Source: Stenotrophomonas maltophilia (GTDB lineage: Bacteria; Pseudomonadota; Gammaproteobacteria; Xanthomonadales; Xanthomonadaceae). Taken from it: a stretch of 64,000 nt of DNA. Every line of letters starts with the position of its first letter. Position 1 is the first letter of the stretch. Of this stretch, positions 42,501 through 50,992 are shown in pieces. Position numbers and translations under genes: made by a program. Where the stretch lies: positions 958,224 to 1,022,223 of the forward strand of contig DEVL01000003.1 in the NCBI GenBank assembly GCA_002363385.1. The letters are read 5' to 3'. A model generated the notes under the pieces. It was not told where the DNA came from, did not search any database, and saw only the letters and a list, made by a program, of their open reading frames with translations.

Positions 42501-44442
42501 CAAGCGCGATGTGGAAACGGTAGTGCGCGCGCCGATCCTGGCCGAAGCCAGCATGCCGCGCGTGATGGCGCCCGGCGATACCAGCACGGTGACCCTGGAC
42601 GTGCAGAACTTCACCGGGAAACCGGGCGAGTTCAAGGTGCAGGTCGATGGTATCGGCCCGCTGACCCTGGGCGAATCCAGCCGCACGCTCAAGCTCAATG
42701 CGGACGCCAAGAGCACGCTCAGCTTCCCGCTGACCGCGCGCGAGGGCTATACCGTGGCCAAAGTGCGGGTGCGCGTGGACGGCAACGGCTTCAAGGTTGA
42801 TCGCCGCTATGACCTGCCGGTGCGCGCGGCGTGGCCGCAGGTGCTGCGCGCACAGACCCGCACGCTGGATCCGCTGGCCGCCGTCACGATGGAGGCCGGA
42901 CTGGCCGATGGCCTGATGAACGATTCGGTGACCGGGCGCATGCTGGTCAGCGCGCTGCCGCCGATTCCCTTCGCCAGTGCCTTGAACGGCGCGCTCAACT
43001 ACCCGTATGGCTGCGCCGAGCAGACCACCAGCAAGGGCTATGCCGCGCTGATGCTGGATGAGGCGACCTCGGCCATGCTGGGCGCGGACGGGCTGGATGC
43101 CAAGACCCGTCGTGAGCGCATGGAAGGTGCCTTCGGCCGCCTGGCCTCGATGCAGGTCGCCAACGGAAACTTCTCGATGTGGGGCGACGACGGCTACATC
43201 AATCCGTGGCTGACCCCGTACATCGCCGAGTTCCTGCTCGACGCCAAGGACGCCGGCTTCGCGGTCCCGGACAACGTGCTGCAGAAGGCGCTGAACCGCC
43301 TGAGCGAAGATCTGCTGTCCGGTGGCAACCAGTTCTATGGCGAGGACCGCCGCGAGAACCTGAAGTTCGCCAACCAGGCGTATTCGGGCTACGTGCTGGC
43401 CCGGGTCAACCGTGCACCGCTGGGTACCCTGCGCGCGCTGTACGACAACGAACGCAGCAAGTCGCTGACCGGCCTGTCGCTGGTGCACCTGGGCATCGCG
43501 CTGTCCCTGCAGGGCGATCACAAGCGCGGCGATGCGGCCATTGCCGCTGGCTTTGCCAAGCGTGCGGACGACCGTCCGGCCTACTTTGGCGATTACGGCA
43601 GCGCGGTGCGCGATGACGCGTTGATGATCGCTCTGCTGCACGAGCGCAAGCTGTCCAAGCCGGCCTACGATGCCCGTGCGATCGATCTTGGTCGCGCGCT
43701 GGATGCCCGCCGCAACAGTGGCTGGATGTGGCTGAGCACCCAGGAGCAGGTGGCGCTGGCCCGCATGGGCAAGGCGTTGTCGGCCAACCAGAAGAAGCTG
43801 GTCTCCGGCGAACTGGTGGTGGGCGGGGAGAGCGAGAGCATCTCCGCGCGCCGCATGTTCGGCCGCAGCTTCGACTACGCCGCGCTGGCCAAGGGCGTGC
43901 GCTTCACCCCGCAGGGGGAGCCGCCCATGTTCGCCAGCCTGGAAGTGGCCGGCATTCCGCGCACTCCGCCCGAGCCAGACAGCCGCACGCTCGGCGTGGA
44001 GCGCAGCTGGTACACCACCGATGGCAAACCGTGGACGCCGCGTCCGCTGAAGGAAGGCGAGGCCCTGATCGTGCGGGTCAGCGTCACCCCGAACGTGGAC
44101 ATGCCCGATGCACTGCTGACCGATCTGCTCCCGGCCGGGCTGGAGATCGAGAACTTCAACCTGGGCGATGCCAAGCAGTGGGCCGATGTGGTGGTCGACG
44201 GGCTGAGCGTCAACGATCGTGGCGATGCAGCCAACATCAAGCACGAGGAGTTCCGCGACGACCGTTACGTGGCCGCGCTGAAGCTCTCGCGTGGCAGCAC
44301 TGCCAAGGTGTTCTATCTGGTGCGCGCGGTGACGCCGGGCACGTATCGCGTGCCGCCGCCGCTGGTGGAGGACATGTACCGTCCGGACCTGCGGGGCGTG
44401 GGGCGCAGCCTGCCGGCATCGCTGACTGTGGTGCAGCCCTGA
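39523..44442 (+). CDS. Bacterial alpha-2-macroglobulin family lipoprotein
   Basis: A 1639-aa periplasmic lipoprotein thought to trap proteases that enter the cell envelope, protecting it when the wall is breached. Signal peptide with lipobox VGGC at about residue 30. Then macroglobulin-like domains (YRPGETVRISALLRDNDGK about 400), and the thioester motif YGCAEQT (Cys1164) which can bond attackers covalently, followed by a helical terpenoid-cyclase-like domain. The frame starting at 39403 includes the upstream repeat; ATG 39523 has AAGGAG and a proper signal peptide. Directly upstream of pbpC, the same pairing as yfhM-pbpC in Escherichia coli. Confidence 0.93.
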   Translation: MASRSRFGQWSWKGIAGLALVAGLAIGVGGCKRNDSGQLPAPSGAPITAKAEAVTEFTLVRAYPDQKSDGLSLALEFSRPLVGTQDFDALVRFAEKVGTEDSSWSLSEDGKTLRYPFVEAAKEYSLIVSPDLLAADGSRIGKELRQKVFTGELKPVAGFASQGSVLPAKDSRGLPVVSVNVPEVDVEFLRVREKELPNFFSQYQRGGRRGSWELDSDYGDKTPLSQLAEPVYVNRFVIGGKQNERVLTYLPTQDIKELQQPGLYFAVMKRSGSFEGEYDTAFFTVSDIGLHTRAYKDKLFVHTASLQSGASLKKIELRILDGKGEVVLKGATDGNGNALLNYTLDASHVLIASSGGDTSMLPFNQPALDLSEFAVAGRDNAWFDVFTWSGRDLYRPGETVRISALLRDNDGKPVKPQPVFLRLKQPDGKTFRETRLTPGEQGYFSFEQLIPAEAPTGRWQVEFRTNPASKEAIQGMTLRIEEFLPERMKLDLDSAQKTLKPGEPLKLQADAAYLYGAPADGNRFTARLAVAAEQSPVESLPGYFFGDPTTALPSEARDVIDTQFPADGKLRQDVELPAEVKPTAPIAVVLSGSVYETGGRTVTRTLKRVMWPAAALVGVRPLFDPKDGADANSNARFELMRVDAAGKPQPAKGLKVTLVRELRDYHWTFNDNRWDYDFTRRFENKDTRTVDAGSAAVGVDFPVEWGEYRLDVFDPATGLTSRYPFNAGWSWNDDNRGLDARPDKIKLALDKTAYKAGDTVRVTVTPPHAGKGVLMVESDKMLYVQDIDAKPGSTYDIPVTAEWERHDVYITALVFRGGSAPSKITPARAVGVVHVPMDRKARQIAVGLVAPKQMRPEQTLPVTVSAPQLAGKVAHVTVSAVDVGILNITRFPVPDAAGHFFAQRRLGVDAYDIYSRVIESFDGSSGKLKFGGDMALAAMPQAKRPTARVQTVDLFSGPVKLDAKGIARIALKVPDFNGMLRVSALVYADDQYGKRDVETVVRAPILAEASMPRVMAPGDTSTVTLDVQNFTGKPGEFKVQVDGIGPLTLGESSRTLKLNADAKSTLSFPLTAREGYTVAKVRVRVDGNGFKVDRRYDLPVRAAWPQVLRAQTRTLDPLAAVTMEAGLADGLMNDSVTGRMLVSALPPIPFASALNGALNYPYGCAEQTTSKGYAALMLDEATSAMLGADGLDAKTRRERMEGAFGRLASMQVANGNFSMWGDDGYINPWLTPYIAEFLLDAKDAGFAVPDNVLQKALNRLSEDLLSGGNQFYGEDRRENLKFANQAYSGYVLARVNRAPLGTLRALYDNERSKSLTGLSLVHLGIALSLQGDHKRGDAAIAAGFAKRADDRPAYFGDYGSAVRDDALMIALLHERKLSKPAYDARAIDLGRALDARRNSGWMWLSTQEQVALARMGKALSANQKKLVSGELVVGGESESISARRMFGRSFDYAALAKGVRFTPQGEPPMFASLEVAGIPRTPPEPDSRTLGVERSWYTTDGKPWTPRPLKEGEALIVRVSVTPNVDMPDALLTDLLPAGLEIENFNLGDAKQWADVVVDGLSVNDRGDAANIKHEEFRDDRYVAALKLSRGSTAKVFYLVRAVTPGTYRVPPPLVEDMYRPDLRGVGRSLPASLTVVQP

Positions 44443-44448
44443 TCGCAG

Positions 44449-44475
44449 GGCGGGCCGTCGCGATGACGGCCCGCC
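44449..44475 (+). terminator. Stem-loop between macroglobulin gene and pbpC
   Basis: GGCGGGCCGTC (44449-44459) pairs with GACGGCCCGCC (44465-44475) around a 5-nt loop. There is no T tract, so it may tune pbpC expression or stabilise the upstream mRNA rather than end it. Confidence 0.45.
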
Positions 44476-44489
44476 TGCCTCGCTGCTGA

Positions 44490-46871
44490 ATGGACATGAC
44501 GTCTCTTTTTTACAAGCGGTCGTGGGTCTCCGTGCGACGCAACGTGCTGCCCTGCCTGCGATGGGGCATGGCCGCGGTGCTCACGCTGCTGTTGGTGCTG
44601 GATCTCGCGTTTCCGCCCCCGCTGCCCAGGCAGCGCGACACCAGCACCCTGGTGGTCGCGCGTGATGGCACGCCGCTGCGCGCGTTCGCCGATGCGGACG
44701 GGGTGTGGCGTTACCCGGCCTCCGCCGACAGCGTCTCGCCACTGTACCTGCAGGCACTGCTCAACTACGAAGACCGCTGGTTCTGGCGGCATCCCGGCAT
44801 CAATCCGTGGGGGCTGTTGCGGGCCGGCAAGCAGTGGCTGTTCGCGCAGCGGATCGTCTCCGGCGGCTCGACCCTGACCATGCAGGTCGCCCGCATCCTC
44901 GACCCGCATACGCGTACGCCGTGGGGCAAAGCCAAGCAGCTGCTGCGCGCGGTGCAGCTGGAGCTGCACCTGAGCAAGGCGCAGATCCTGGCGCTGTACC
45001 TGGAGCGCGCGCCCTACGGTGGCACCATCGAAGGCGTGGAGGCGGCCAGCTGGGCCTATCTGGGCAAGCCGGCCTCGCAGCTGTCGCATGCCGAGGCCGC
45101 GCTGCTGGCGGTGTTGCCACAGTCGCCCAGCCGGTTGCGTCCGGACCGCCATCCGGAGGCGGCGCAACGTGCGCGCGACAAGGTGCTGGAGCGGATGGTG
45201 TCGCTTGGCGTGTGGTCCCGAGAAGAGGTCGACGATGCGCGCATCGAGCCGGTGGTCACCCGTGCGCTGCAGCCTCCGTTGCATGCGGCATTGTTGGCCC
45301 AGCGCCTGCGCTCGGCGCAGCCGCGGGCGGCGCGGATCGAGAGCACGCTGGATATCGGCCTGCAGCGCACGCTGGAAGAACGCGTGTCTTCGTATTTTTC
45401 GCAGCTGCCCGAGCGCACCTCGGCGGCCCTGTTGGTGGTGGACAACCGAACGCTTGAGGCACGCGCCTATGTCGGCTCGGTGGCCTTCGGCGACAAGCAG
45501 CGGCTCGGCCATGTGGACATGGTGCAGGCCTGGCGCTCACCGGGCTCCACGCTCAAGCCGTTCCTGTACGGCATGGCGCTGGATGATGGCCTGATCCATT
45601 CGGAAAGCCTGATGGTGGACGCGCCGCAGAGTTTCGGTGGGTACCGGCCCGGCAACTTCGACGCGGCCTTCAACGGGCCGGTCAGTGCCTCCACGGCACT
45701 GCGTCTGTCGCTGAACGTGCCGGCGGTGGATCTGCTGGACCGGGTCGGCTCGGCACGTTTCGCCGCACGCCTGTCGCACGCCGGCATCAATCTGCGCTTT
45801 CCACACGGCAGTGCGCCGAACCTGTCGCTGATACTCGGCGGTACCGGTGCGCGGCTGGAGGACCTGGTCGGTACCTTCGCCGCGTTCAACCGCAACGGCA
45901 TCGCCGGTCGAGTGCGATACACCGCCGCGGACGCCGTGATCGAGCGACGCCTGATGTCACCGGGCGCGGCCTGGATCACCCGCGAGATGCTCGAGTCCAA
46001 TCCGCGCCCGGGCTATGGCGCCGGCACGTTCGATGTCACCGGCCGCCCCCGTGTGGCCTGGAAGACCGGCACCAGCTACGGCTACCGCGATGCCTGGGCG
46101 ATCGGCACGACGCGCCATTACACGGTAGGTGTGTGGGTGGGGCGCCCGGATGGCACGCCGCTGCCCGGGCAGTACGGTGCGGTGACCGCCCTGCCGCTGA
46201 TGTTCGAAGTGATCGACAGCCTGCCGCGCCACGCCGGCGATGCCAGTGCAGCGCCGATGCCGGCAAGCGTGGCACAGGCCGATATCTGCTGGCCGACCGG
46301 CGGCTTGGCGGAGCAGACCGCAGCGCCCCTGTGCCAACGCCGGATGCCGGCCTTCGTGCTGGACGGGGTCGTGCCGCCGACCTTCGCCGAACGCGAGGCG
46401 CGGCTGTGGCAGCCGGGTCTGCAGCGTTTCCAGGTGGATGTGCGTACGGGGCTGCGGCTGTCGCCGGAGTGCAGCCGGCCCCATGCGGCGGAGCCGCGTG
46501 AGATCGCGCGCTGGCCGGCGCTGTTGTCGCCGTGGCTGCCGCAGGCCCAGCGTCAGGCCTCGCAGTTGCCTGCGTTGTCTCCGGACTGCAGCGACGACGG
46601 TCGCGAGAGCGGCGGGACCCTGCATATCGAGGGGCTCAACGACCGCGCCACCCTCGCACGCGCCCCGAATGCCGAGCACGGCGTGCGCCTGCAACTGCGT
46701 GCACTGGGCAATGAAACGACGGTGGATTGGCTGCTGGACGACCGCTGGATTGCCCGCACCGAAGGGGCACGCCTGTTCCAGCGCGACTTTGATGAAGTGG
46801 GCGAGCACACGTTGACCGCGCTGGCCGCCGATGGCGCGTGGACGCAGGTTCGGTTCCGGATCCTGCACTGA
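44490..46871 (+). CDS. pbpC: Penicillin-binding protein 1C
   Basis: A 793-aa bifunctional peptidoglycan synthase. Order: cytoplasmic N-terminus, membrane anchor (about 25-45), GT51 transglycosylase with NYEDRWFWRHPG (Glu94) and GGSTLTMQVARIL, transpeptidase with SxxK in PGSTLKPF (Ser353), SLN near 409 and KTGTSYG (Lys525), and a C-terminal BiPBP_C domain. It is likely to repair or remodel wall together with the macroglobulin encoded 48 nt upstream. The ATG at 44490 is chosen; ATG 44496 is equally possible. Confidence 0.94.
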   Translation: MDMTSLFYKRSWVSVRRNVLPCLRWGMAAVLTLLLVLDLAFPPPLPRQRDTSTLVVARDGTPLRAFADADGVWRYPASADSVSPLYLQALLNYEDRWFWRHPGINPWGLLRAGKQWLFAQRIVSGGSTLTMQVARILDPHTRTPWGKAKQLLRAVQLELHLSKAQILALYLERAPYGGTIEGVEAASWAYLGKPASQLSHAEAALLAVLPQSPSRLRPDRHPEAAQRARDKVLERMVSLGVWSREEVDDARIEPVVTRALQPPLHAALLAQRLRSAQPRAARIESTLDIGLQRTLEERVSSYFSQLPERTSAALLVVDNRTLEARAYVGSVAFGDKQRLGHVDMVQAWRSPGSTLKPFLYGMALDDGLIHSESLMVDAPQSFGGYRPGNFDAAFNGPVSASTALRLSLNVPAVDLLDRVGSARFAARLSHAGINLRFPHGSAPNLSLILGGTGARLEDLVGTFAAFNRNGIAGRVRYTAADAVIERRLMSPGAAWITREMLESNPRPGYGAGTFDVTGRPRVAWKTGTSYGYRDAWAIGTTRHYTVGVWVGRPDGTPLPGQYGAVTALPLMFEVIDSLPRHAGDASAAPMPASVAQADICWPTGGLAEQTAAPLCQRRMPAFVLDGVVPPTFAEREARLWQPGLQRFQVDVRTGLRLSPECSRPHAAEPREIARWPALLSPWLPQAQRQASQLPALSPDCSDDGRESGGTLHIEGLNDRATLARAPNAEHGVRLQLRALGNETTVDWLLDDRWIARTEGARLFQRDFDEVGEHTLTALAADGAWTQVRFRILH

Positions 46872-46891
46872 CGTTGCGTTGCGCAGATTCT

Positions 46892-47033
46892 GGTGGTGCC
46901 GGCCGCTGGCTGGCATCACACCATGAACGGTAGTGCCGGCCGCTGGCCGGCACTGCACTCCGTTCGGATAGCGCGGGGAGCCGGCCAGCGGCCGGCACTA
47001 CAGCGCCAGGCGCCGGCCAGCGGCCGGCATTAC
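46892..47033. repeat. Cluster of SMAG-type REPs
   Basis: Between the convergent pbpC and ferritin-like genes there are about four units: a degenerate one near 46892 (GTGGTGCC...), a plus-strand GTAG unit at 46930, a minus-strand unit ending CACTAC at 47001, and a minus-strand unit at 47011-47033 ending ATTAC. The last one contains the stop codon of the ferritin-like gene. Confidence 0.8.
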
Positions 47034-47614
47034 TCCCCGATCCAGCCGTCCAGCAGATCGGCGAATTCGTCGGCGTGTTCTTCTTCCTGCGCCAGGATCT
47101 CTTCGAGGATGCGCTTGGTCGTGGTGTCCTTGTCGCCCACGAAGTTGATCATCTCGCGGTAGCTGTCGATCGCGATGCGCTCGGCAATCAGGTTCTCGCG
47201 GACCATGTCGCGCAGGTCGCTGCCTTCCTTGTACTCGGCATGCGAGCGCGCGGTAAGCGTATCCGGGTTGAGATCGGGCTCGCCGCCCAGCTGCACGATG
47301 CGTTCGGCCAGCTTGCCGGCGTGCGCCTGCTCCTGCTGTGCGTGCTCCAGGAACTCGGCCTTGATCGAATCGGCGAGCATGCCCTTGGCCATGAAGTAAT
47401 GGCGGTAGTAGCGCAGCACGCACACGTACTCGGTGGCGAGCGCATCGTTGAGCAGCTTGATCACCGCCTCGCGGTCGGCACTGTAGCTGTCGGTGATGGC
47501 GCCATCTTCGATGTCCTTGCGGGCCTTGGCACGCAGGGTGGCGGTGTCGCTGATGCCCGGCGGGCGGCTGTTGTCAGGGGTGGCGTTCGGGGTGTTCTTG
47601 GCTGGCTTTGACAT
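47030..47614 (-). CDS. Ferritin-like (bacterioferritin/Dps-type) protein
   Basis: A 194-aa four-helix-bundle protein with diiron ligand patterns: LATEYVCVLRYYRHYF and EHAQQEQAHAGKLAERIVQLGG (split as EHAQQEQAHAGKL and RIVQLGG), then ENLIAERIAIDSYREMI and EEILAQEEEHADEFADLL. The ExxH pairs (EHAQQEQAH, EEEHADE) fit iron oxidation and storage. A 30-residue Asn/Pro/Asp-rich N-terminus precedes the bundle. It lacks the haem-binding Met context of classical Bfr, so a mini-ferritin role is equally likely. Its TAA stop lies inside a SMAG repeat. Confidence 0.85.
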   Translation of the reverse strand: MSKPAKNTPNATPDNSRPPGISDTATLRAKARKDIEDGAITDSYSADREAVIKLLNDALATEYVCVLRYYRHYFMAKGMLADSIKAEFLEHAQQEQAHAGKLAERIVQLGGEPDLNPDTLTARSHAEYKEGSDLRDMVRENLIAERIAIDSYREMINFVGDKDTTTKRILEEILAQEEEHADEFADLLDGWIGE

Positions 47615-47643
47615 GGCTGGCCGGGTTCCTCTCTTGCGTGGGT

Positions 47644-48126
47644 CTAGCGGGGGAGATGCTCCAGCACGTACTGCGCCGAAGACACGTCGAATTTTCCGGG
47701 TTCCTCGATGAAGGTCTCGCGCACGACACCGTCTTCGACGTACAGCGCGAAGCGGCGCGAGCGGATGCCCATCCCCGAGCTGCTGGCATCCATTTCCAGG
47801 CCCAGCGCACGGGTGAACTCCCCATTGCCGTCAGACAGCAGCTGCAGGCCGTCGGGCACCTGCTGGCTCTCGCCCCAGGCCTTCATCACGAACGGATCGT
47901 TGACCGCCATGCAGAACACCTCGATCCCGCGGTGGCGGAATTCGGGGAACTGCTCGATGAAGCCGGGCAGGTGCCGGGCCGAACAGGTCGGGGTGAATGC
48001 GCCGGGCACGCCGAACAGCACCGCTTTGCGCGCATCGAACAGGGCATGGGTATCGATGGTTTCCATGCCCTCGCGGATGCGCTTGAGGGTGACTTCGGGA
48101 ATGCGGTCGCCAACGTGGATGGTCAT
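47644..48126 (-). CDS. Peroxiredoxin (Prx5 family)
   Basis: A 160-aa thiol peroxidase of the Prx5/AhpE-like type. The peroxidatic motif is VPGAFTPTCSARHLPG (Cys near residue 49), with VFCMAVNDPFVMKAWG and a C-terminal arginine segment RSRRFALYVEDG. The ATG at 48126 has AAGGAG 6 nt upstream; a longer in-frame extension has no signal peptide or similarity. It lies 29 nt downstream of the ferritin-like gene on the same strand (that gene is further along), so the two may be co-transcribed as an oxidative-stress pair. Confidence 0.93.
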   Translation of the reverse strand: MTIHVGDRIPEVTLKRIREGMETIDTHALFDARKAVLFGVPGAFTPTCSARHLPGFIEQFPEFRHRGIEVFCMAVNDPFVMKAWGESQQVPDGLQLLSDGNGEFTRALGLEMDASSSGMGIRSRRFALYVEDGVVRETFIEEPGKFDVSSAQYVLEHLPR

Positions 48127-48374
48127 GCGGACTCCTTGGACACAAGCAGGGTAGTGAGGGGCATGGGATGGCCATGTCAACGTTGAAAAGCCGCCGTGAA
48201 GACCCATCTGTAGCGGGAAAGGCGGGCGACGGGAGCAGCGTAGCCGCCCGCGATGTCCGCCGCATTGCGCAGGATCATTCGCGCCCGGCGTCACGGTGGG
48301 CCGGTCTGCAGCAGCTAGAATTGCGCGGACGGCGCCCGCCCATGCGGGTGGCCGAACTTAGTCGAGGTGTTTGG

Positions 48375-49271
48375 ATGGAATTCAAGGATTACTACGCCAC
48401 GCTCGGGGTGGAACCCACCGCGGGCGATGCTGAGATCAAGACCGCGTACCGCCGCCTGGCGCGCAAGTACCACCCGGACGTGAGCAAGGAAGCCGGGGCC
48501 GAGGACAAATTCAAAGCGGTCAACGAGGCTTACGAGGCGCTGCGCGATCCGCAGAAGCGCGCGGCCTATGACCAGCTCAAGGCGCAGGGCTACCGGCCCG
48601 GCGAGGAGTTCCATGCCCCGCCGAACTACGGCGGTGGCCAGGGCTATGACTTCGAAGAGGTGTTCGGGGGCGGCGCCGGTGGCGGCGGCTTCAGTGACTT
48701 CTTCGAAAGCCTGTTCGCGCGCCAGCGCGGCGGCGGTGGTGGCCGCGCCAGTGGCTTCGGCGGCGCCAGCCAGGGCCCGCAGCCGACCCGCGACACGCGC
48801 GCCAAGCTGTCCGTGCCGCTGGAGGCTGCCTACCAGGGCGACAGCCTGCGCATCAACGTGGGCGGCAAGCAGCTGGACGTGCGCGTGCCGAAGGGCATCC
48901 GGCCGGGCCAGGTGATCCGGCTGGGCGGGCAGGGCACCGTTGGCGGCAACCTGTTGCTGGAGGTGGAATACGCCGAACACCCGCAGTTCGAGGTGGATGG
49001 CCGCAACATCCTGTACACGCTGCAGGTGACCCCGTGGCAGGCCGCACTGGGGACGAGCATCAGCGTGCCGACGCTGGGTGGAGCAGTGGAGCTGAAGGTG
49101 CCGGCCGAGTCCGATGCGGGCCGCAAGCTGCGCCTGCGTGGCCGCGGCCTGCCGGGCAACCCGGATGGCGATCAGATCGTGGAGCTGGAGATCATCGCGC
49201 CGGCGCCCACCGATGAGGCGCAGAAGAAAGCGTACAAGACGCTGGCCAAGGCATTCGGCGAGAAGGTGTGA
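48375..49271 (+). CDS. cbpA: DnaJ-class co-chaperone, CbpA-like
   Basis: A 298-aa J-domain protein that stimulates the Hsp70 DnaK. J domain at 1-70 with YRRLARKYHPDV (HPD present), a Gly/Phe-rich linker (about 85-135), then two C-terminal substrate-binding beta domains (TRDTRAKLSVPLEAAYQG onwards, including RIPKG-type VRVPKGIRPGQVIRLGGQG). It has no zinc-finger cysteines, which distinguishes CbpA from DnaJ. The ATG at 48375 begins MEFKDYYATLGV. Confidence 0.92.
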   Translation: MEFKDYYATLGVEPTAGDAEIKTAYRRLARKYHPDVSKEAGAEDKFKAVNEAYEALRDPQKRAAYDQLKAQGYRPGEEFHAPPNYGGGQGYDFEEVFGGGAGGGGFSDFFESLFARQRGGGGGRASGFGGASQGPQPTRDTRAKLSVPLEAAYQGDSLRINVGGKQLDVRVPKGIRPGQVIRLGGQGTVGGNLLLEVEYAEHPQFEVDGRNILYTLQVTPWQAALGTSISVPTLGGAVELKVPAESDAGRKLRLRGRGLPGNPDGDQIVELEIIAPAPTDEAQKKAYKTLAKAFGEKV

Positions 49272-49292
49272 TGCAAGGCGTTTGCCTTCGCG

Positions 49293-49318
49293 GTAGGAGC
49301 CGACCGTTGGTCGGCTCA
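49293..49318 (+). repeat. SMAG-type REP
   Basis: GTAGGAGCCGACCGTTGGTC from 49293, with stem GAGCCGACC / GGTCGGCTC, located between the convergent cbpA and pilH genes. Confidence 0.75.
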
Positions 49319-49347
49319 CCTTGCTGTCGGCTTACCGTGCCATAGGC

Positions 49348-49731
49348 TCACGCCGTCGGCGGCTCCTGGTGGCTGAAAACGCGCTCCAGCACCTCGGACA
49401 GCTCGTCTTCGGAAAAAGGCTTGGTGATGTATGCCTTGGCCCCCTGGCGCATGCCCCACATGCGGTCGGTGTCCTGGTCCTTGGTGGTCACCAGGATCAC
49501 CGGAATGTGCTTGGTCGAGGCGTCGCGGGCCAGGGTGCGGGTCGCCTGGAAGCCATTGAGATTGGGCATCACCACGTCCATCAGCACCAGATCGGGCAGC
49601 TCGGCCTTCGCCGTTTCCACCCCGGCAGCGCCATCGGTGGCGGTCAGGATCTCGTGCCCGAGTTTTTCGACGATCCGCTGTATCCCCAACAGCTGCGACG
49701 GTGAATCGTCGACGATCAGAATGCGTGCCAT
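49348..49731 (-). CDS. pilH: Single-domain response regulator PilH (twitching motility)
   Basis: A 127-aa CheY-like receiver with no output domain. ILIVDDSPSQLLGIQRIVEK carries the acidic pair, LVLMDVVMPNLNGFQATR the phospho-acceptor Asp near residue 52, then VILVTTKDQDTDRMWGMRQGA and YITKPFSE with the conserved Lys. The DQDTDRMWGMRQGAK stretch is characteristic of PilH of the type IV pilus Chp chemotaxis system. The other Chp genes are not in this window. Confidence 0.82.
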   Translation of the reverse strand: MARILIVDDSPSQLLGIQRIVEKLGHEILTATDGAAGVETAKAELPDLVLMDVVMPNLNGFQATRTLARDASTKHIPVILVTTKDQDTDRMWGMRQGAKAYITKPFSEDELSEVLERVFSHQEPPTA

Positions 49732-49820
49732 GGTGTTCCCCGTGTGATGCCCGCAGTGTAGTGCGGGCCTCGCATTGGCGTGAAGCACCGGGCGTGCCGT
49801 CCGTCGCCCGGCTGCCACGC

Positions 49821-50816
49821 TCAGTCGATTCGTACCACCGTGCGGCCGTGGTTGCCGCCCGCGAGCAAGGCATCGAACGCCGCCGGCAGGCCATCCAGAC
49901 CGACCTCGCCGGTGCAGATCGTCTCCAGATGCGCCGGCTTCCACTCGCCGCCCAGCTTGTCCCAGACCGCTTCGCGCAGATCACGTGGTGCGCCTGAGGA
50001 CGACACACCCAGCAGCGATACGCCGCGGATGATGAAGGGCATCACCGTCATGTCCAATGCCGGGCTGGCGCCGAGACCGGCACTGACCACCGAACCGTAG
50101 GGCACGGTCTGGGCCAGCAGGCTGGTCAGCATCGCGCCGCCGGCGTTGTCCAGGCCACCGCCGAACCGCGCCGATTCCATCGGGCGGGAGGTCGCCAGCA
50201 CATCACGCGGCAGAACCTCGCGGGCCCCCAGGCCTCGCAGATAGCCGGCCTGGTCGGCCTTGCCGCTGATCGCATGCACCTCGAAACCGGCCCGGGTGAA
50301 GATATCCACCGCCAGCGAGCCGACCCCGCCGGTGGCCCCGGTTACTGCCAGCGGCCCGTGGGCGGGGGTCTGCCGGTTGTCCAGCATCCGCAGCAAGGCC
50401 AGCGCGGCAGTAAACCCGGCCGTCCCCAGGATCATCGCCTCGCGCGGGCTCAGCCCGGCCGGCTGGGGGATCACCGCACTGGCGGCCAGGCGCACATACG
50501 GGCTGTAGCCCCCATCGCGGGTCTCGCTGAGCCCGCACCCGGTGGCGAGCACCGCATCGCCTTCGCGGTAGGCCGGGTCGGTCGAAGCGACCACCGTGCC
50601 GGCCACGTCGATACCGCCGACCAGCGGGAATCGCCGCAGGATCTTGCCCTTGCCGGTGCCGGCCAACGCATCTTTATAGTTGACCGAGGACCAGTGCGCG
50701 CGGAGGACCACCTCGCCTGGGTTGAGCTGGTCCAAGCCGATCGGTTCCAGCGCGGCGTGGTGGCCGGTATCGTCCTGGTGGATGCGGAAAGCGTTGAACC
50801 GGTCGGGAATTGCCAT
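49821..50816 (-). CDS. acuI: MDR-type NADPH oxidoreductase, AcuI/YhdH family
   Basis: A 331-aa medium-chain reductase of the acrylyl-CoA reductase group, which reduces acrylyl-CoA to propionyl-CoA and detoxifies acrylate. Visible: SSVNYKDALAGTGKGKILRRFPLVGGIDVAGTV (split as SSVNYKDALAGTGKG and FPLVGGIDVAGTV), VTGATGGVGSLAVDIF (Rossmann loop) and FIIRGVSLLGVSS. No zinc-binding cysteines. The ATG at 50816 is chosen. If AcuI is correct, its product feeds the prp operon elsewhere in this window. Confidence 0.85.
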   Translation of the reverse strand: MAIPDRFNAFRIHQDDTGHHAALEPIGLDQLNPGEVVLRAHWSSVNYKDALAGTGKGKILRRFPLVGGIDVAGTVVASTDPAYREGDAVLATGCGLSETRDGGYSPYVRLAASAVIPQPAGLSPREAMILGTAGFTAALALLRMLDNRQTPAHGPLAVTGATGGVGSLAVDIFTRAGFEVHAISGKADQAGYLRGLGAREVLPRDVLATSRPMESARFGGGLDNAGGAMLTSLLAQTVPYGSVVSAGLGASPALDMTVMPFIIRGVSLLGVSSSGAPRDLREAVWDKLGGEWKPAHLETICTGEVGLDGLPAAFDALLAGGNHGRTVVRID

Positions 50817-50992
50817 GAAGATGCCTGACGGGGGGAAACCACCACCATACCCGCTGCGGTTATGAATCGTTCCCCGAGATGCGTGACCCCTTCCAATCCT
50901 GTCGATCTGCCCCATCTAGTAGAATCGACAACGTTTTAACGGTTGACGGTGCGGGAGTGGCCCGCAGGCAACCTTACCTTGATGGAGCGTGC

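Noticed and set aside
39508..44244. A 1578-codon open frame antisense to the macroglobulin gene
   Set aside because: It is the mirror of a highly biased high-GC gene. The product is His/Arg/Gln-rich low-complexity sequence with no domain, while the plus strand shows a lipobox, thioester and a full-length family match.
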